NCBI GenBank assembly: GCA_012934845.2
Contig: WNNJ02001810.1
Span: forward strand, 1 to 64,000
Source of the DNA: Pomphorhynchus laevis
Taxonomy: Eukaryota > Acanthocephala > Palaeacanthocephala > Echinorhynchida > Pomphorhynchidae
DNA length: 64,000 nucleotides
Direction: 5' to 3'
Each line of letters begins with the position of its first letter. Position 1 is the stretch's first letter. This document shows positions 1-11,280 of this stretch, piece by piece. The position numbers and the translations under genes are program-made. Under the pieces are notes generated by a model. The model saw only the letters and a program-made list of their open reading frames with translations. It did no database searches and was not told the origin of the DNA.

Positions 1-64
1 CATAAGATATCTTATTCTAATATATAAGATACTATTGTTCTGTAAACTTTGGAATAGATTAAAG

Positions 65-540
65 ATCAAATCAGCTAACTGAGTCTACGTATTGTTATAT
101 AATTATAAAATAAACAAAACATAATAATGCTAAATCAAAATTTTAATAATTAAATAATAAAATTAATAATTGTTTTTAGATTTTTTATAATCTAAATCAA
201 ATTAAAATAAAAAAATAAAATTTAAAATAAACGTCATTTTCATAAATTGACTAATAAATAACAGACGTTGTATCATAATACGATTTTCTATAATTTAAAT
301 CAAGTTAAAATAAAAAAATTGAAATTTAATTATAATTTAATTAGCTAATTATAATGATTTAAATGTAAAAATGACTTTTATTTTAAATTTCAATTTTTTA
401 TTTTAACTTGATTTAAATTATAGAAAATCTAAAAACAATTATTAATTTTATTATTTAATTATTAAATTTTGGTTTAGCATTATTATGTTTTGTTTATTAT
501 ATAATTATATTAAATATGTAGACTCAGTTGGCTGATTTGA
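65..540. mobile_element. Inverted pair of Penelope-like pLTR ends
   Basis: The left end reads CAAATCAGCTAACTGAGT and the right end is its near reverse complement (GACTCAGTTGGCTGATTT). The AT-rich arms inside are also mutually complementary over about 200 bases each. The same terminal sequence ends every pLTR in this window, so this looks like two pLTR ends in inverted orientation rather than a separate DNA transposon. Penelope-like elements are known to carry pLTRs in direct or inverted orientation. A MITE sharing the ends is the alternative. Confidence 0.6.
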
Positions 541-1165
541 TTTGATTCATTCAAGAATTATATTTTCATTATTTGATTAGTAAAATAAGACTGAATAAAT
601 TAAAAATATAATAAATTAAAAATAGTAAAATATATAAATCAACACTATAATATAAAGAATAAATTTAAACTCTTAAATGGTAAATTTTTATGGATGGATA
701 ATAAATAATATACTTCGTATTAGAATAAGATACTAGATAGTTTTATCAGAGGAAATACATCATTAGCATGTATTTGGCCCCGCTGCTATGTTGGGTAGAG
801 GAGTTAGGGGCTGAAACCTGATAGCATAGCAGTTCCTCCTGATGACCTCTAATTCTTTTTCTGATACAACGTCTGTTATTTATTAGTCAATTCATAAAAA
901 TGACGTTTATTTTTAATTTTATTTTTTTAACTTGATTTAAGTTATAAAAAATCTAAAAACAATTATTAATTTTATTATTTAATTATTAAATTTTGGTTTA
1001 GCATTATTATGTTTTGTTTAGTTTATAATTATATTAAATACGTAGACACAGTTAGCTGATTTGATTAATTCTAATGATTTAAATGTAAATCCAACATATG
1101 AACGTAGTGAGTTGAGTTTAGAAACAATAATTACAAGTCACTGTTCTATAATGGATAATTAATTA
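541..1165 (+). mobile_element. Penelope-like element junction: RT tail, pLTR, RT head
   Basis: Three parts follow one another in one direction. Bases 627-712 encode the C-terminal end of a reverse transcriptase (ends KFLWMDNK). Bases 713-1,064 are a full pLTR with a conserved hairpin (753-775), ending GTTAGCTGATTTGATT. Bases 1,065-1,160 encode the N-terminal start of the same protein family (YERSELSLETII). Tail, pLTR, head is the arrangement expected at the boundary of two head-to-tail Penelope-like units sharing one pLTR. Both coding parts are short remnants. Confidence 0.65.
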
Positions 1166-1259
1166 ATTAAATTAATTAAATTAATTTATTCTAATGATAT
1201 TGTTCATTTTTCGTAAAATAAAATTGTAGACACGAATAATCAAATCAGCTAACTGAGTA

Positions 1260-1620
1260 GCTCGACAATTTGTGCATTTTCTATTGTTTTTTTCGCACAT
1301 TTGCAACCCTTACAGCGAGCTGCAGGACCATTACAAGTGCAGCAGAGTTGCATTGATGAAGTTTTTCCTCGGACCATTTAGCAAGGACCTTGCTCTTCCG
1401 ATTGTGTAATTTGTGTGTTTACTTTAGATTGTAAGTAGTTATTAATTAGCAGCTAAGAATTTCAAAGTCGGTCTGAAAGTTCGTCGGTCTGAAAGTTCGT
1501 CGGTCTGAAAGTTCGTCGGTCTGAAAGTTCGTCGGTCTGAAAGTTCGTCGGTCTGAAAGTTCGTCGGTCTGAAAGTTCGTCGGTCTGAAAGTTCGTCGGT
1601 TGTGTATATTAATCTTGCAT
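1260..1620. repeat. 16-bp minisatellite with LINE-5'UTR-like flank
   Basis: The unit GGTCTGAAAGTTCGTC is repeated eight times without change at 1,470-1,597. The flank (TTGTAAGTAGTTAT about 1,427-1,442, TTGTGTGTTTA about 1,409) resembles the sequence next to the L2-type LINE 5' end at 56,160-56,260 (TTGTAAGTAGTTAT, TTGTGTGTTTAAG). Two degenerate copies of the unit also lie at about 49,300-49,345. I infer a relic of a LINE 5' UTR with promoter-type tandem repeats. There are no spacers, so it is not a CRISPR array. Confidence 0.7.
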
Positions 1621-1754
1621 GTTATTTTATCTCAAATGTATGTTATTTGTTTCGAACTTTATTTTATTTTCAAACTTTATTTTTTTAAACTTTATTCTAA
1701 TGATAATATTATCTAATTTTTTTTCATTTTTCGTAAAATAAAATTGTAGACACG

Positions 1755-1925
1755 AATAATCAAATCAGCTAACTGAGTCTATGTATTTAATATAATTATA
1801 AAATAAACAAAACATAATAATGCTAAATCAAAATTTAATAATTAAATAATAAAATAAATAATTGTTTTTAGATTTTCTATAATTTAAATCAAGTTAAAAT
1901 AAAAAAAATGAAATTTAAAACAAAT
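1755..1925 (+). mobile_element. Penelope-like pLTR relic
   Basis: It starts with CAAATCAGCTAACTGAGT followed by the usual AT-rich body (TAATATAATTATAAAATAAA ... ATAATGCTAAATC) and stops before the hairpin region. Partial copy. Confidence 0.6.
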
Positions 1926-2459
1926 TTATATATTTATACCTGTGCAGTCATTGTTACTATTGAAAATTTGATGACTATTTTACAATGCACGCTACTTTAA
2001 TCCTATACTTATAAGCCAATAACAGTAATCCACATTTCAGTATTGGTGAACCTCATCAACTACTGATCTAATCCTACGTTTCACGTTTCGGGCCTTTTAA
2101 TGCTGGCTGACGATCATTCGACTCGTCTGTCTTTTGAAATCATTTATGATTTCAAATTAAATCAGCCTTGGTAGGGGAAGATCTACCTTTAATTTGAATT
2201 TATAAATTCAAATTTATAAATTTATAGCAATATTTTCAAATCTGCTGACAAGCTATATTTCAGATCTGCGGACTGCAAACTTCAGATCGCTGCGCTCACA
2301 AAGATCGCTTACATTGTTGTAAATATATCGATCGAGATTTCTCGGAAGAATTTAGAAATTTTACAACTTCGAATTTCCTTCTGGTTCGAAGATTTTCACA
2401 AAACAAAATCTGGGAAAACTTGTTTTACAGCATATATTTAGACACAGTTTGTCTTGTTT
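1926..2459. other. Intergenic, nothing recognised
   Basis: Less AT-rich than its neighbours (2,000-2,300), but all frames are closed and no repeat family was recognised. A duplicate lies in the second large block. Confidence 0.5.
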
Positions 2460-2461
2460 AC

Positions 2462-2670
2462 TTATTAAATCAGCTAACTGAGTCTACGTATTTAATATAA
2501 TTATAAAAAAACATAATAATGCTAAATCAAAATTTAATAATTAAATAATAAAATTAATAATTGTTTTTAGATTTTTTATAATCTAAATCAAGTTAAAATT
2601 TAAAATTGAAATTTAAAATAAACGTCATTTTTATGAATTGAATAATAAATAACAGACGATATATCAAAGT
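2462..2670 (+). mobile_element. Penelope-like pLTR relic
   Basis: AAATCAGCTAACTGAGTCTA followed by the standard pLTR body up to the conserved AATAAATAACAGACG segment. Partial copy. 2,671-3,177 is AT-rich with nothing recognised. Confidence 0.6.
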
Positions 2671-3177
2671 GTTATTCCGATATCGAAAGTTTTGCTTTCT
2701 TTTTGGTAAAACTACGTTTAAAAAGTAAATCAAAAAGTAAATCAAATATAATGCAAATAGATCGTTGTGTTCTTCTTAAATACAACAAATAGTATATATT
2801 GCATTTCGGTTTAAAGAAATTCAGATGACTTTTTATAAAAATTAGCAAATATTTCAGGTAAAAATAGCTTCAAAGTTAAAACAATTTGTTAAAACATTAA
2901 ATTTAAAACAAATAAATTTAAATAATAAAATTTAAAGTGAATCCGTGCGACTATTGCGCGGGGCAACACCGTCTGCTTTTTGGAGGACGTCGAAGACAGG
3001 ACATTGTATATCTTCTGAACTTGATTGCAAACTCTGTATAAATTTTGATTTTGTTATTGATAATATTAAATTTAAACAAAAATTTAATTTTTTTATTTAT
3101 TGATAAAAAAATAAAATTATTTTTATAATAATATAAAAAATAAATAATATGTTTATTTATTTATTTTTTTTTATTTA

Positions 3178-3218
3178 TTTAAATGCGACCAAAATTGCAT
3201 ATTTTGGTCGCATTTAAA
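3178..3218. repeat. 18-bp perfect hairpin
   Basis: Arms 3,178-3,195 and 3,201-3,218 are exact reverse complements around a 5-base loop; the core reads AAATGCGACCAAAAT. The identical hairpin lies at 24,840-24,880 in the second large block. Role unknown. Confidence 0.8.
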
Positions 3219-3720
3219 AAGTGGAATGATTAAAATGATTATTAAAATAATCATTTTTAGCAGTTTATGTGAATTTATGAATTTAAATTATATTGTCGCT
3301 TTGTTTACTTCTGCTGTGAAATATTTAACTATAAAAATCACGAAATATATTTAGAAAACTTACGTAATTGTTTTTGCATACTTTTAATTCTTAAATTTTC
3401 ATAAAATCTCAAGTTTTTAAAATTAAAAAATTTGAAATTTAATATAAAATCTGAAATTAAAAAAAACATTAATTTTTTACAAATCTGAAAACTTATAATA
3501 CATACAATCCGAAGATTTCGGAAGAGAATTTTGAACATTTATTATATAAAAGTGGTGTCTTTGCTCGATTTCAAATTAATACTTAAAGTAAATAAGATAA
3601 AATACGTAATATACTATGCAATATCAACTGAATTTATATTAGTTCATTTAATTGATAGCATATCCGCTCATTATTATCAGTTATAAAAATATTATTTAGG
3701 ATTATAAATAATATACTGAC

Positions 3721-4215
3721 TGGATTGCTGGCATTCCAAAGCTCGGGATCTACGTCGTTCGGAAATAAACCTGCTTCTTCGGATGGCGCTCCAAGCCGCA
3801 GGAGTTCACTCAAGAATGGAGACGACCGGCTTTTCGCGAAATGACGACAAGAGACCGGGCGCCTTGGGAAACCTACCGTAACTTGGTGTGATATTTTACA
3901 CGCCTAAATACACTGGCAACCAGCTACCAATTAGACGTCATCTCTTTTGCAGGGGTTGTCGCCCAGAGCGCCAAAGAGAAAAAATGGGCTATGTACAGCG
4001 ATCTCGACGAGCGATAATACTCGTTCATGTCCTTTGCGGTTGAAACGCTCAAGGCATTCGGTCTTGGTGCAACGAAGCTCTTGGATGCGATCGGAACGAA
4101 ACTTATTCGTTCAACCGGAGACGGCTGGTACGCTTTGACCTAACGAATAAGCGCGGCGATACAAAGCGGAAACGCCGCTTGTTTATTGAATGGAGGCAGG
4201 CCCAATCTCTAGAAA
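3721..4215 (+). mobile_element. RLE-type LINE, 3' coding fragment (B-like family)
   Basis: This island is clearly less AT-rich than its surroundings. One frame reads AKEKKWAMYSDLDER then YSFMSFAVETLKAFG, TGDGWYALT and RISAAIQSGNAACLL, which fits the conserved C-terminal end of RLE-type non-LTR retrotransposons (the region after the endonuclease, ending in an I..AIQ.GNAA motif). Upstream the frame runs through RDRAPWETYRNLV and LNTLA, the endonuclease core area. At least three in-frame stops (TGA about 3,880, TAA about 4,014, TAA about 4,141) show that it is dead. Duplicated at 25,383-25,877. Confidence 0.7.
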
Positions 4216-5345
4216 AACTTTTTTGCTAACGTTCTCAGTGTAATATCTATATTACAAAGCTCCATAAGGTCATTTTGTTTATAAAAAACTGTTTCATTAT
4301 TTTAAAAATGAATTCTGACATCAACTAATTTAGTCATCAAATGTATTTATTCTCTCCTGTAGTAAAATGAAACCTACCAGTGCTGAGTCATTTCCTCCTG
4401 TCACTACTTTTAACTAATAAATTCAATAAACAAAGCATTAAAAATAATGCTGCTTATACGAATTGCCTTAATTTTAATCAGTATTTCAAATCTTCTGGAA
4501 TTGTTTCCTATCTGGTCAGATAAATTCGTGGACTGTAATTTGGTTATTACGGAAGTAAGAGAGACATGGTTTATCGATTACATAATTTAATAATATTAGA
4601 AATATTATAATAGTCTTCAATTTGAACATAACTTTATTTTTGTGGTTTCACGAAAAGTATTTTTATTCCGTTTCGAGAAAATCGTTGGAAGTCGTATAAA
4701 ATAAAAATCGTATAAAATATAAATCAAAGTTATTAATACAATATTTCGAACGCATGCAAGTGTTCATCGCCAGTGATAAGAAATAACCTCGTAAGCTAAG
4801 CAGGTGTTTCCCACTGAAACAAGTCGGATTTTATGTTAACAGGCAATGTGGAATATAAATTTGTAACCATAGAGGTTGAAATGCCACTTACATCAGAGTA
4901 GATTAATTGTTCGATAACGAACACTTAATTCGTTGGAAATATTGTATTAATAACATTATCTTATATTTTATTACAAAGATTTAAGAATAATTTTCTCGAA
5001 ACTGAATAACAATTAGAGAAATACTTTATGAAACCTCAAAAATGTATAAAATTATGGTCAGTTTAAATAATATCAGAAATGAAAAAATTAGAAAATAGAG
5101 CAAAAGTTATAATTTACAAATACGAGTTATATATAGATGTATGTTTATCTTAAATAAAACATATTTTCGGCTTTACGAGTTAACTTTATTCTAACGCCTT
5201 AGTGAATCCGGTGTATGAGCATTATTTATTCACGAAATGAGCATTATCAACACACGATTGTTTGCAAATCTATCACAAAATTTAGTTTTTTTTAATAAGG
5301 AAGAAAAATATTATAGAATAAAAAGAAATCATAAAATATTATAAG
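4216..5345. other. Intergenic, AT-rich, no gene seen
   Basis: No open frame of note. A short stretch near 4,793-4,806 (GTAAGCTAAGCAGG) recalls the 5S rRNA internal promoter, but the surroundings do not support a 5S gene. Confidence 0.5.
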
Positions 5346-8330
5346 GGGAAATTAAATCAGCTAACTGAGTCTACGATATTAATATTTTGCTAATATTTTA
5401 CATTTAATAAATACAAACTTATAATTAAAAATTCATAATATATTTGCAAATTATTCGAAGAAATAATATATTACGAGATTATTAAGGATGACTAAATCGT
5501 AATATATTAAATAAATTATATAACACATAATATAATTACATAATACATTACTAATTTCAAATTGTAATTGTACGTTATTCGAACGTATATTAATAATATA
5601 ATGTATTATTATAATTAATAATAATTACTAAAACTATATATTAAACAAAAATATATAATAGTCAATTTCACCTAAAATAACTCATTTTATCGTAAAAGTA
5701 AACAATGCACAAACTTATATTACAGCTTAAAGTAAGAATTTTAACATCTCGTAAAAATCAACAAAAACATTAATAAATTAATGACAATTTATTGGGTATA
5801 TCAGTACAAATACACGATGCCTTGAGATATTTTAGATAACATTGTGTTATCTAGCGAGCATTTATATAGTGAACATTAAGAAGATATAATTTATCAGATG
5901 AGCAAACTAAGTCTACGTATTTTATATTATTTATAAATTAAAAATAATGATAAATAAAATAATTAATTAACTAATAATAAATAATTATAAATAATAAATA
6001 ATTATTATATCAAATTTTATATAATTAAAATAGAAAATTGAAATTTAAAATAAAAGTAAGTTTTTATGAATTTACCAATAAATAATACACGATGTATCAG
6101 AATAAGATTATATTTCATCAGTATGAACTGCTATATTATCAGGTTTCCGGCCCTATTTCTCGACACAGCATAAGTGCATGCTAATGACTCCCCAAATTCT
6201 ATCGTACCATGCGCTAATGACGACACCTAATGTCTTACCGTAGTGTTGATTACGCACCATGCTAACTACGCATCAAATGCATGTTAATGACGTATTTCCT
6301 TTATTAAAATTTGATTATCTAGTGTATCTTATTCTAATACAAAGTAAATTATTTATTTTCCATTCATAAAAATTTCACTTAAGAGTTTAAATTTATTTTT
6401 AATAATATTTCTGTTGATTTATATATGTTTAAAAATTTTCTGTTGTAGGCTTTCCATTGCAACAGAAATGGAATGCCTACATGTAGGAAATATGTATCAA
6501 ATAAATACAAATAATACCAAATAAAAGTCAATTTTTATGATTCCTGATTACCTAATTCTTTATGCTCATATATCGTATTTTATTTTTAATTCAATACATA
6601 AATCAGATCACATAACTGATTCGACGTATTTTATACTATAAATAAATAAAAATAAAGAAAAATAATTAATAATTATATAAGATTTTAAACAGCTTATTTT
6701 TATATCAAGTAAAAATTTAAATATTAGATACTATCGGAAATAGGTCATTCAATACAACTCATAAAATTATTTTACTTGATTTTTATTTCAATTATTTTTT
6801 AAATATTATGTATATAATTTTTACTATTTGAAATGCAGTAATATTCATTTATTATTTATTAATACTTAAATAATGTAATATTTAAATATTCGTAATAATA
6901 TATTATTATCAATAATTTATTATATGTAATATGATATCTGATGACTTCTATTTTTTAATCGAATAAGGTAGTCTAAATAATCAAATTTAATAAGAGGAAA
7001 TACGTCATTAGCATGTATTTGCCCCCCTGCTAAGTTGAGTCGAGATATAGGGGGTCGAAACTTGATTACAAAGCACTTCCTCCTGATAGCATAATGACTT
7101 ATTTTAAATTTCAATTTTAAATTTTAACTTGATTAATAAATGGGACCGAAACCTAATAGCATAAAAGTTCCTCCTGATGACCTCTAATACTTATTCTGAT
7201 GCATCGTCTGTTATTTATTAGTCAATTCATAAATATTGACTTTTATTTTAAATTTCAATTATAAATGCCATCGTTATATAATAAATATAAGTTGTATATA
7301 ATCTTATTATATATTATTTACCTTTAATAATAAAATTTTATCAGAAGAAATACGTCATTAGCACGTATTTGGCCCCGCTGTGGTGTTGGGTCGAGGAATT
7401 AGGGGTCGAAACTTGAAAACATAGCAGTTCCTCCTGATGACCTCTAATCATTATTCTGATATATCTTCTGTTATTTAATATCAATTCATAATTCAGATCA
7501 GATAACTGAGTCTACATATTATATAAGAAGGAACTGCTATGATATCAGGTAGCGGTCCCTATTCCTCAACCCAATCGAGATGCTGGGTCAAATACATGCT
7601 AACGACGTATTTTCTCTATTTTCCGATGTAACTTAATAATATGGCAATAGAAAAATGTAATTTATCGAATCAGATAACTGAGTATAGTATTTTTTACTAT
7701 ATATAAATCAAAACTAAAGATAAATAATAAATAATTATATGAGATGTTATACAATTCACATTTATAACAAGTGAAAATAGAAAATTGAAATTTAAAATAA
7801 AAGTCAATTTTTATAAATTGACCAATGAATTATAGACGATGTATCAGGAGGGAGAGTAGCAGTTTCTTCTTTATCAGGAGGAACTGCTATGTTATTAGGT
7901 CGCGATTACGACCCCTTATTTGAAAATAAAAATTATGAAAAATGTCTAAATTTCATAAGGTATATCAAAACATCAAGTCGAAAATGTGATAATCCGGTTG
8001 AAAATTTTATAATGTGAACGTTTTATAATTGAATATATCGGCCAAATATATTCTAATGACGTATTTCCAATATACTATATTTAATGACGTAATGCAGAGT
8101 TTTATATTTTTAAATAATAAATAATTAAATCATAAATAATTGTTTTATAAGATTTTATATAATTTATATAATCAATCTATACAATTTAAATCAAAATTTA
8201 ATTATAAAATAAATAATTGTTATAAGATTTTTTATAATTTAAATCAACTTAAAATTTAAAATTGAAATTTAAAATAGAAATCAAGTTTAACAAATTGACT
8301 AATAAATAACAGATAAAGTTATATCAAGTT
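5346..8330. mobile_element. Cluster of diverged Penelope-like pLTR relics
   Basis: At least seven pLTR pieces of differing divergence and both orientations lie here. Terminal motifs occur near 5,353, 5,898 (GAGCAAACTAAGTCTACG), 6,605, 7,497 and 7,667. Conserved hairpin segments occur near 6,120-6,300, 7,000-7,090, 7,340-7,450, 7,530-7,610 and 7,870-7,920. The copy at 7,348-7,370 keeps the hairpin with a different base pair (AAATACGT/ACGTATTT). The right end of the large duplication (7,844) falls inside one of these. No coding sequence. Confidence 0.6.
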
Positions 8331-8542
8331 TTCTTCTGATATCGAAAGTTTTGATTTCTTTTTGGTAAAAAGTAAATCAATCAAATTCATTAATTCCTAA
8401 TGAATAATGCAAATGCTTATTAAGATAAGTACAGATCGTTAATAAATAAATAAGTAAATAAATAAATAAATTGTTAATAAATATATAAGTATATATATTT
8501 ATTTATAAGTATATAAGTTAACATTTGAAATTCAAATAAAAG

Positions 8543-9984
8543 TCAAGAGTCTTCATTACGTTCTACAGCCATTTTTGCGTCTTCCATAGATGCAGCAAGC
8601 GCTTCAAGATTAATATCACGGCTATGGAATCCCACTGTCTGCATTTGTACAACTTCGGATGCATAAAGTTGGTCTTGAGTTTGGTTTGGTTGTTGATTTG
8701 TCGGCTGATGTTGCTGGGGATGAAGACGATCTAATGGTTGAAAAAACGAAGCAGTATAATCTTGATTTGAGTAATGTAAATTTTGAAATACTGTTGTTGC
8801 GTAAACTGTTTGTCTATTGCTTGGTGATCGAATATAATCCACATCAGATGAAGTAGGTTGACTATTCATTTGATTATCGGCTAGACCGCTTATATTTGAA
8901 GATATCAACTGTGAATATACTTGTGGGGATGTGTCCCTAAGACGAATTAAGTTCTGTAGAATTTGTACAATCGTCCTCAATGCTCGAGTATTTGTGCATA
9001 GAGCACGAATTTCAGGTATTGTTCACTGACTTATAAACTCATGAATTACACGATGTACTTGTTCTCTTTGTCTTTCGTTCTGTATAAATTCATATGTACG
9101 CAGCAGATTAAGTAGAATACAAGGATCGCGGATAGAATTATCCATGTTTGAGTTAAAACTGGATGCACGCAACATGTCGATTAACATGCGAGGATTTTCA
9201 GCAGCGCCTACTAATAATTGGTGAGGGTTCATCGTAGAATACCGATTAGTGTTTTCGCTTGACGTAGATTGCAAAGGCGACTCTAAACGGTTTGAATTAG
9301 ATACATATGATCTAGACGAATCAATTTGAAATGTAGTATTCTGAGATGCCCCCGGGTTAGGCAGGAGGTTTGTATTTTCAGTTCCTACTTGACTAGTGTT
9401 AGCTGTACTAGATGATCTAGAATTAGTATTCAGAGGGTTATCGCCAAACTGCTCATGTGCCACATTAAGCATTGGTTCTTGAAAATCGCGATAAATTCTC
9501 TGTCGAACATTATATCCGCTCCGTAAACTCTCAAGGTTAATCAGGGCTCTATCATGGTTCCTCGTAATTTCCTGTATAGTTGTATGATAACGAATCATTT
9601 CCATTGTTCGACGCATTAAATCCGGATTGTTAAGGAATTGTGAAACCTCGTGGTTCTGCTCCCTCACTTTTTGCATTTGTGGATTGTTAAGCTTAATTGA
9701 ACTAAGCAATGCAGGATTACTCGTAAGTCCTTGAGCCAAATTATTACTTAGAAGATTTTGAATTGCATGTGGATTAGTCTGAATAGTGGCAAAAATATTT
9801 TGTTGTATTTCAGTAAATTTGAATTTCCAAATGGAAGGCTCAAAAATGGTGCAAGTGGTAATCTGGATAATGTTGCAGTTCCATCGGTATAATGATCAAT
9901 ATTCGGTTGATGCGATATCAACCCCTCCTTAATTGTTGGTGATTGTTGAAGTGACAAAGAAGCATTATATGATTGTTTAGATGT
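8543..9984 (-). pseudogene. Ubiquilin, middle and C-terminal part, broken, UBA end retained
   Basis: Ubiquilins shuttle ubiquitinated proteins to the proteasome: an N-terminal UBL binds the proteasome, central STI1 repeats bind clients and a C-terminal UBA binds ubiquitin. Here the STI1 region is clear (NNPDLMRRTMEMIR, HDRALINLESLRSGYN, DFQEPMLNVAHEQFG; about 9,739-9,430). An N/S/T-rich linker follows, and a UBA-like end (VVQMQTVGFHSRDINLEAL; 8,543-8,660). Two lesions are visible. A TGA at 9,023-9,025 sits where the family has a Met, with good alignment on both sides in the same frame. A one-base frameshift near 9,815-9,820 lies in a T run between LPFGNSN and the EIQQNIF segment. The UBL is absent; upstream (higher coordinates) lies RLE-LINE B, which reads straight into it. 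Likely an inactivated copy. Confidence 0.85.
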
Positions 9985-11280
9985 TGAGTGATATGCCGAA
10001 GGTCGTCGTGGAGACATGAGTTGCAGGACAGGCTTGTCAACCTCATAATGGTCGCCTTTGACGACAGAAGCTGTCCGAATATTGGAGTCATGAACTACCT
10101 CAACTGACTGGGCCTCGGGCTGTGCAACGTCGCGCATAGAAAAAAGTTGCGGAGACGGGTCGTCACAATATCCGAGACTTTTCTCTAGTAAGGGTTGGCC
10201 CATCTCGTCAAGACTTTCAAGGATCGCTTTTACATTGCCTCTCATCAGTGCGACAGACACGCGCTGAAATAACTGATCCGCTGTGCTGCAATACGGGGTA
10301 CCGTTTCTACATGACATAGAACGAGCAATGAAACGAATTAGCTTTTCCCCTTGTGGGTTCCATCCTCCGTAAGTTTCAACAACTGCTGCCGTAAAACTGT
10401 ATCCATTCTCCTCTAATTTGCGTTTATATTTCCTTTCCTTGACACAGGTGGCATACTTGCTTGCGGCATAGCCAGGGATATCAGAAGCCATGGAAATATA
10501 AGCATTTTGTTGTGGGTTAGTTACGGCAAAATTAACTGCTAAAGGAGGGTCCTTATAAAATAGAATGTCCGCCGGTCTTTCTCGCAAACCACGAACTAGG
10601 TTGGGTACCTCCTTTGCCACCCTCAATCCAGCAGAAACCGCTGCTTGAAAGACTGTATCCCTCAAGCTATCATGTCGAATTCTATGGTGTCCTCCAAACT
10701 GGCATGTTAAGGCGTGGAAGCCGAATTTATCTGCCATCCTAAGGCAGCGTCTGCATCGATAATCACTGTTGCAGAAAGACATCCCTAACCAAAGACGTAG
10801 TAGTACAACAAATTCATTTGGTGCCAAGTTCATATGTGTGGCTTTGCTAGGGACGGCCTGTAACCAAGCACACGCGTGTGGGCATGAAACTGCCAATAAT
10901 CGGACAGTATTGAAGCGATCGGCCTTCTCCAATAGCCTGCGGCGCGACACTTCGTCAATGTGACAAGATAATCCTCGTTGATTTGTTTGCAGATTTCCTA
11001 CATGTTGCGGAATAATAGATTTAACGAATTCGTACCGAGGGAAAGTTATAGGGTCAAGGTTTAATTGGCTAGCGACAGTGTCTACACTGGACAGGAAGGC
11101 TGCCTGAGAGTGTTGGAAGCAGCTTCGAAGGCCCAGTCCTCCCATCTTCAGCGGTAAGCAAGCTTGCATCCACGCCCACTTATCGGGTTGAATAGAAGTG
11201 ATATTGCTAAAACACTTCAATATCAAGCGGTCGAACAAACGGAAAAACTCTTCGGCGAAGGCGGGGTATATAGTGCGCAT
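9748..11280 (-). pseudogene. Chimeric open frame: LINE B endonuclease running into ubiquilin linker
   Basis: A 510-codon frame without a stop. Residues about 1-356 are the C-terminal half of an RLE-type LINE protein: LPLKMGGLGLRS; a Cys/His cluster CRRCLRMADKFGFHALTCQ; an endonuclease region RPADILFYKDP then LAVNFAVTNPQQ; and a tail FQRVSVALMRGNVKAIL. The usual motif is A-V-D-V-T-V, so the catalytic-type Asp appears as Asn here. From about residue 433 (9,984) the sequence is ubiquilin linker (LSRLPLAPFLSLPFGNSN), then out of frame to the stop. Residues 357-432 are unassigned. The join lacks the LINE's own stop and 3' UTR. A twin occurs at 14,945-16,477. Confidence 0.75.

Larger units (their letters stand above)
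1..7844 (+). repeat. Large direct duplication, copy 1 (cut by window start)
   Basis: The block matches 21,665-29,506 base for base apart from roughly a dozen substitutions and single-base indels that I noticed (for example near 93, 1,357, 5,484, 6,237 and 7,141), so identity is well above 99%. The offset settles at 21,662. Similarity ends abruptly at 7,844 / 29,506, inside a Penelope-like pLTR relic. The left limit of this copy lies at or beyond the window edge. The block holds no intact gene, only pLTR relics, a 16-bp minisatellite and an RLE-LINE fragment. It is a recent segmental duplication or an assembly duplication; the few differences favour two real copies. Confidence 0.93.

Noticed and set aside
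65-540. Stand-alone DNA transposon with terminal inverted repeats
   Set aside because: The same terminus ends pLTRs linked to RT fragments at several places; no transposase or consistent target duplication was seen.
713-1064. Canonical type I hammerhead ribozyme in the pLTR
   Set aside because: No GAAA follows CTGATGA at a usable distance; only a permuted arrangement could be drawn, so no ribozyme is annotated.
1470-1597. CRISPR-like regular array
   Set aside because: Units are directly adjacent with no spacers; it is a 16-bp minisatellite in a eukaryotic genome.
3947-4138. 63-codon frame MQGLSPRAPKRK
   Set aside because: It is an out-of-frame shadow of the RLE-LINE C-terminal fragment.
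4750-4860. 5S rRNA or 5S-derived SINE
   Set aside because: Only a short GTAAGCTAAGCAGG stretch resembles the internal control region; length, folding partners and other boxes do not fit.
8659-8856. Plus-strand frame over the ubiquilin UBA end
   Set aside because: Shadow of the minus-strand ubiquilin coding sequence.
9023-9025. TGA read as an amino acid (code change or selenocysteine) in ubiquilin
   Set aside because: LINE copies in the window also contain TAA and TAG where residues are expected, CCT2 ends normally, and the family has Met here; a simple nonsense change is enough.
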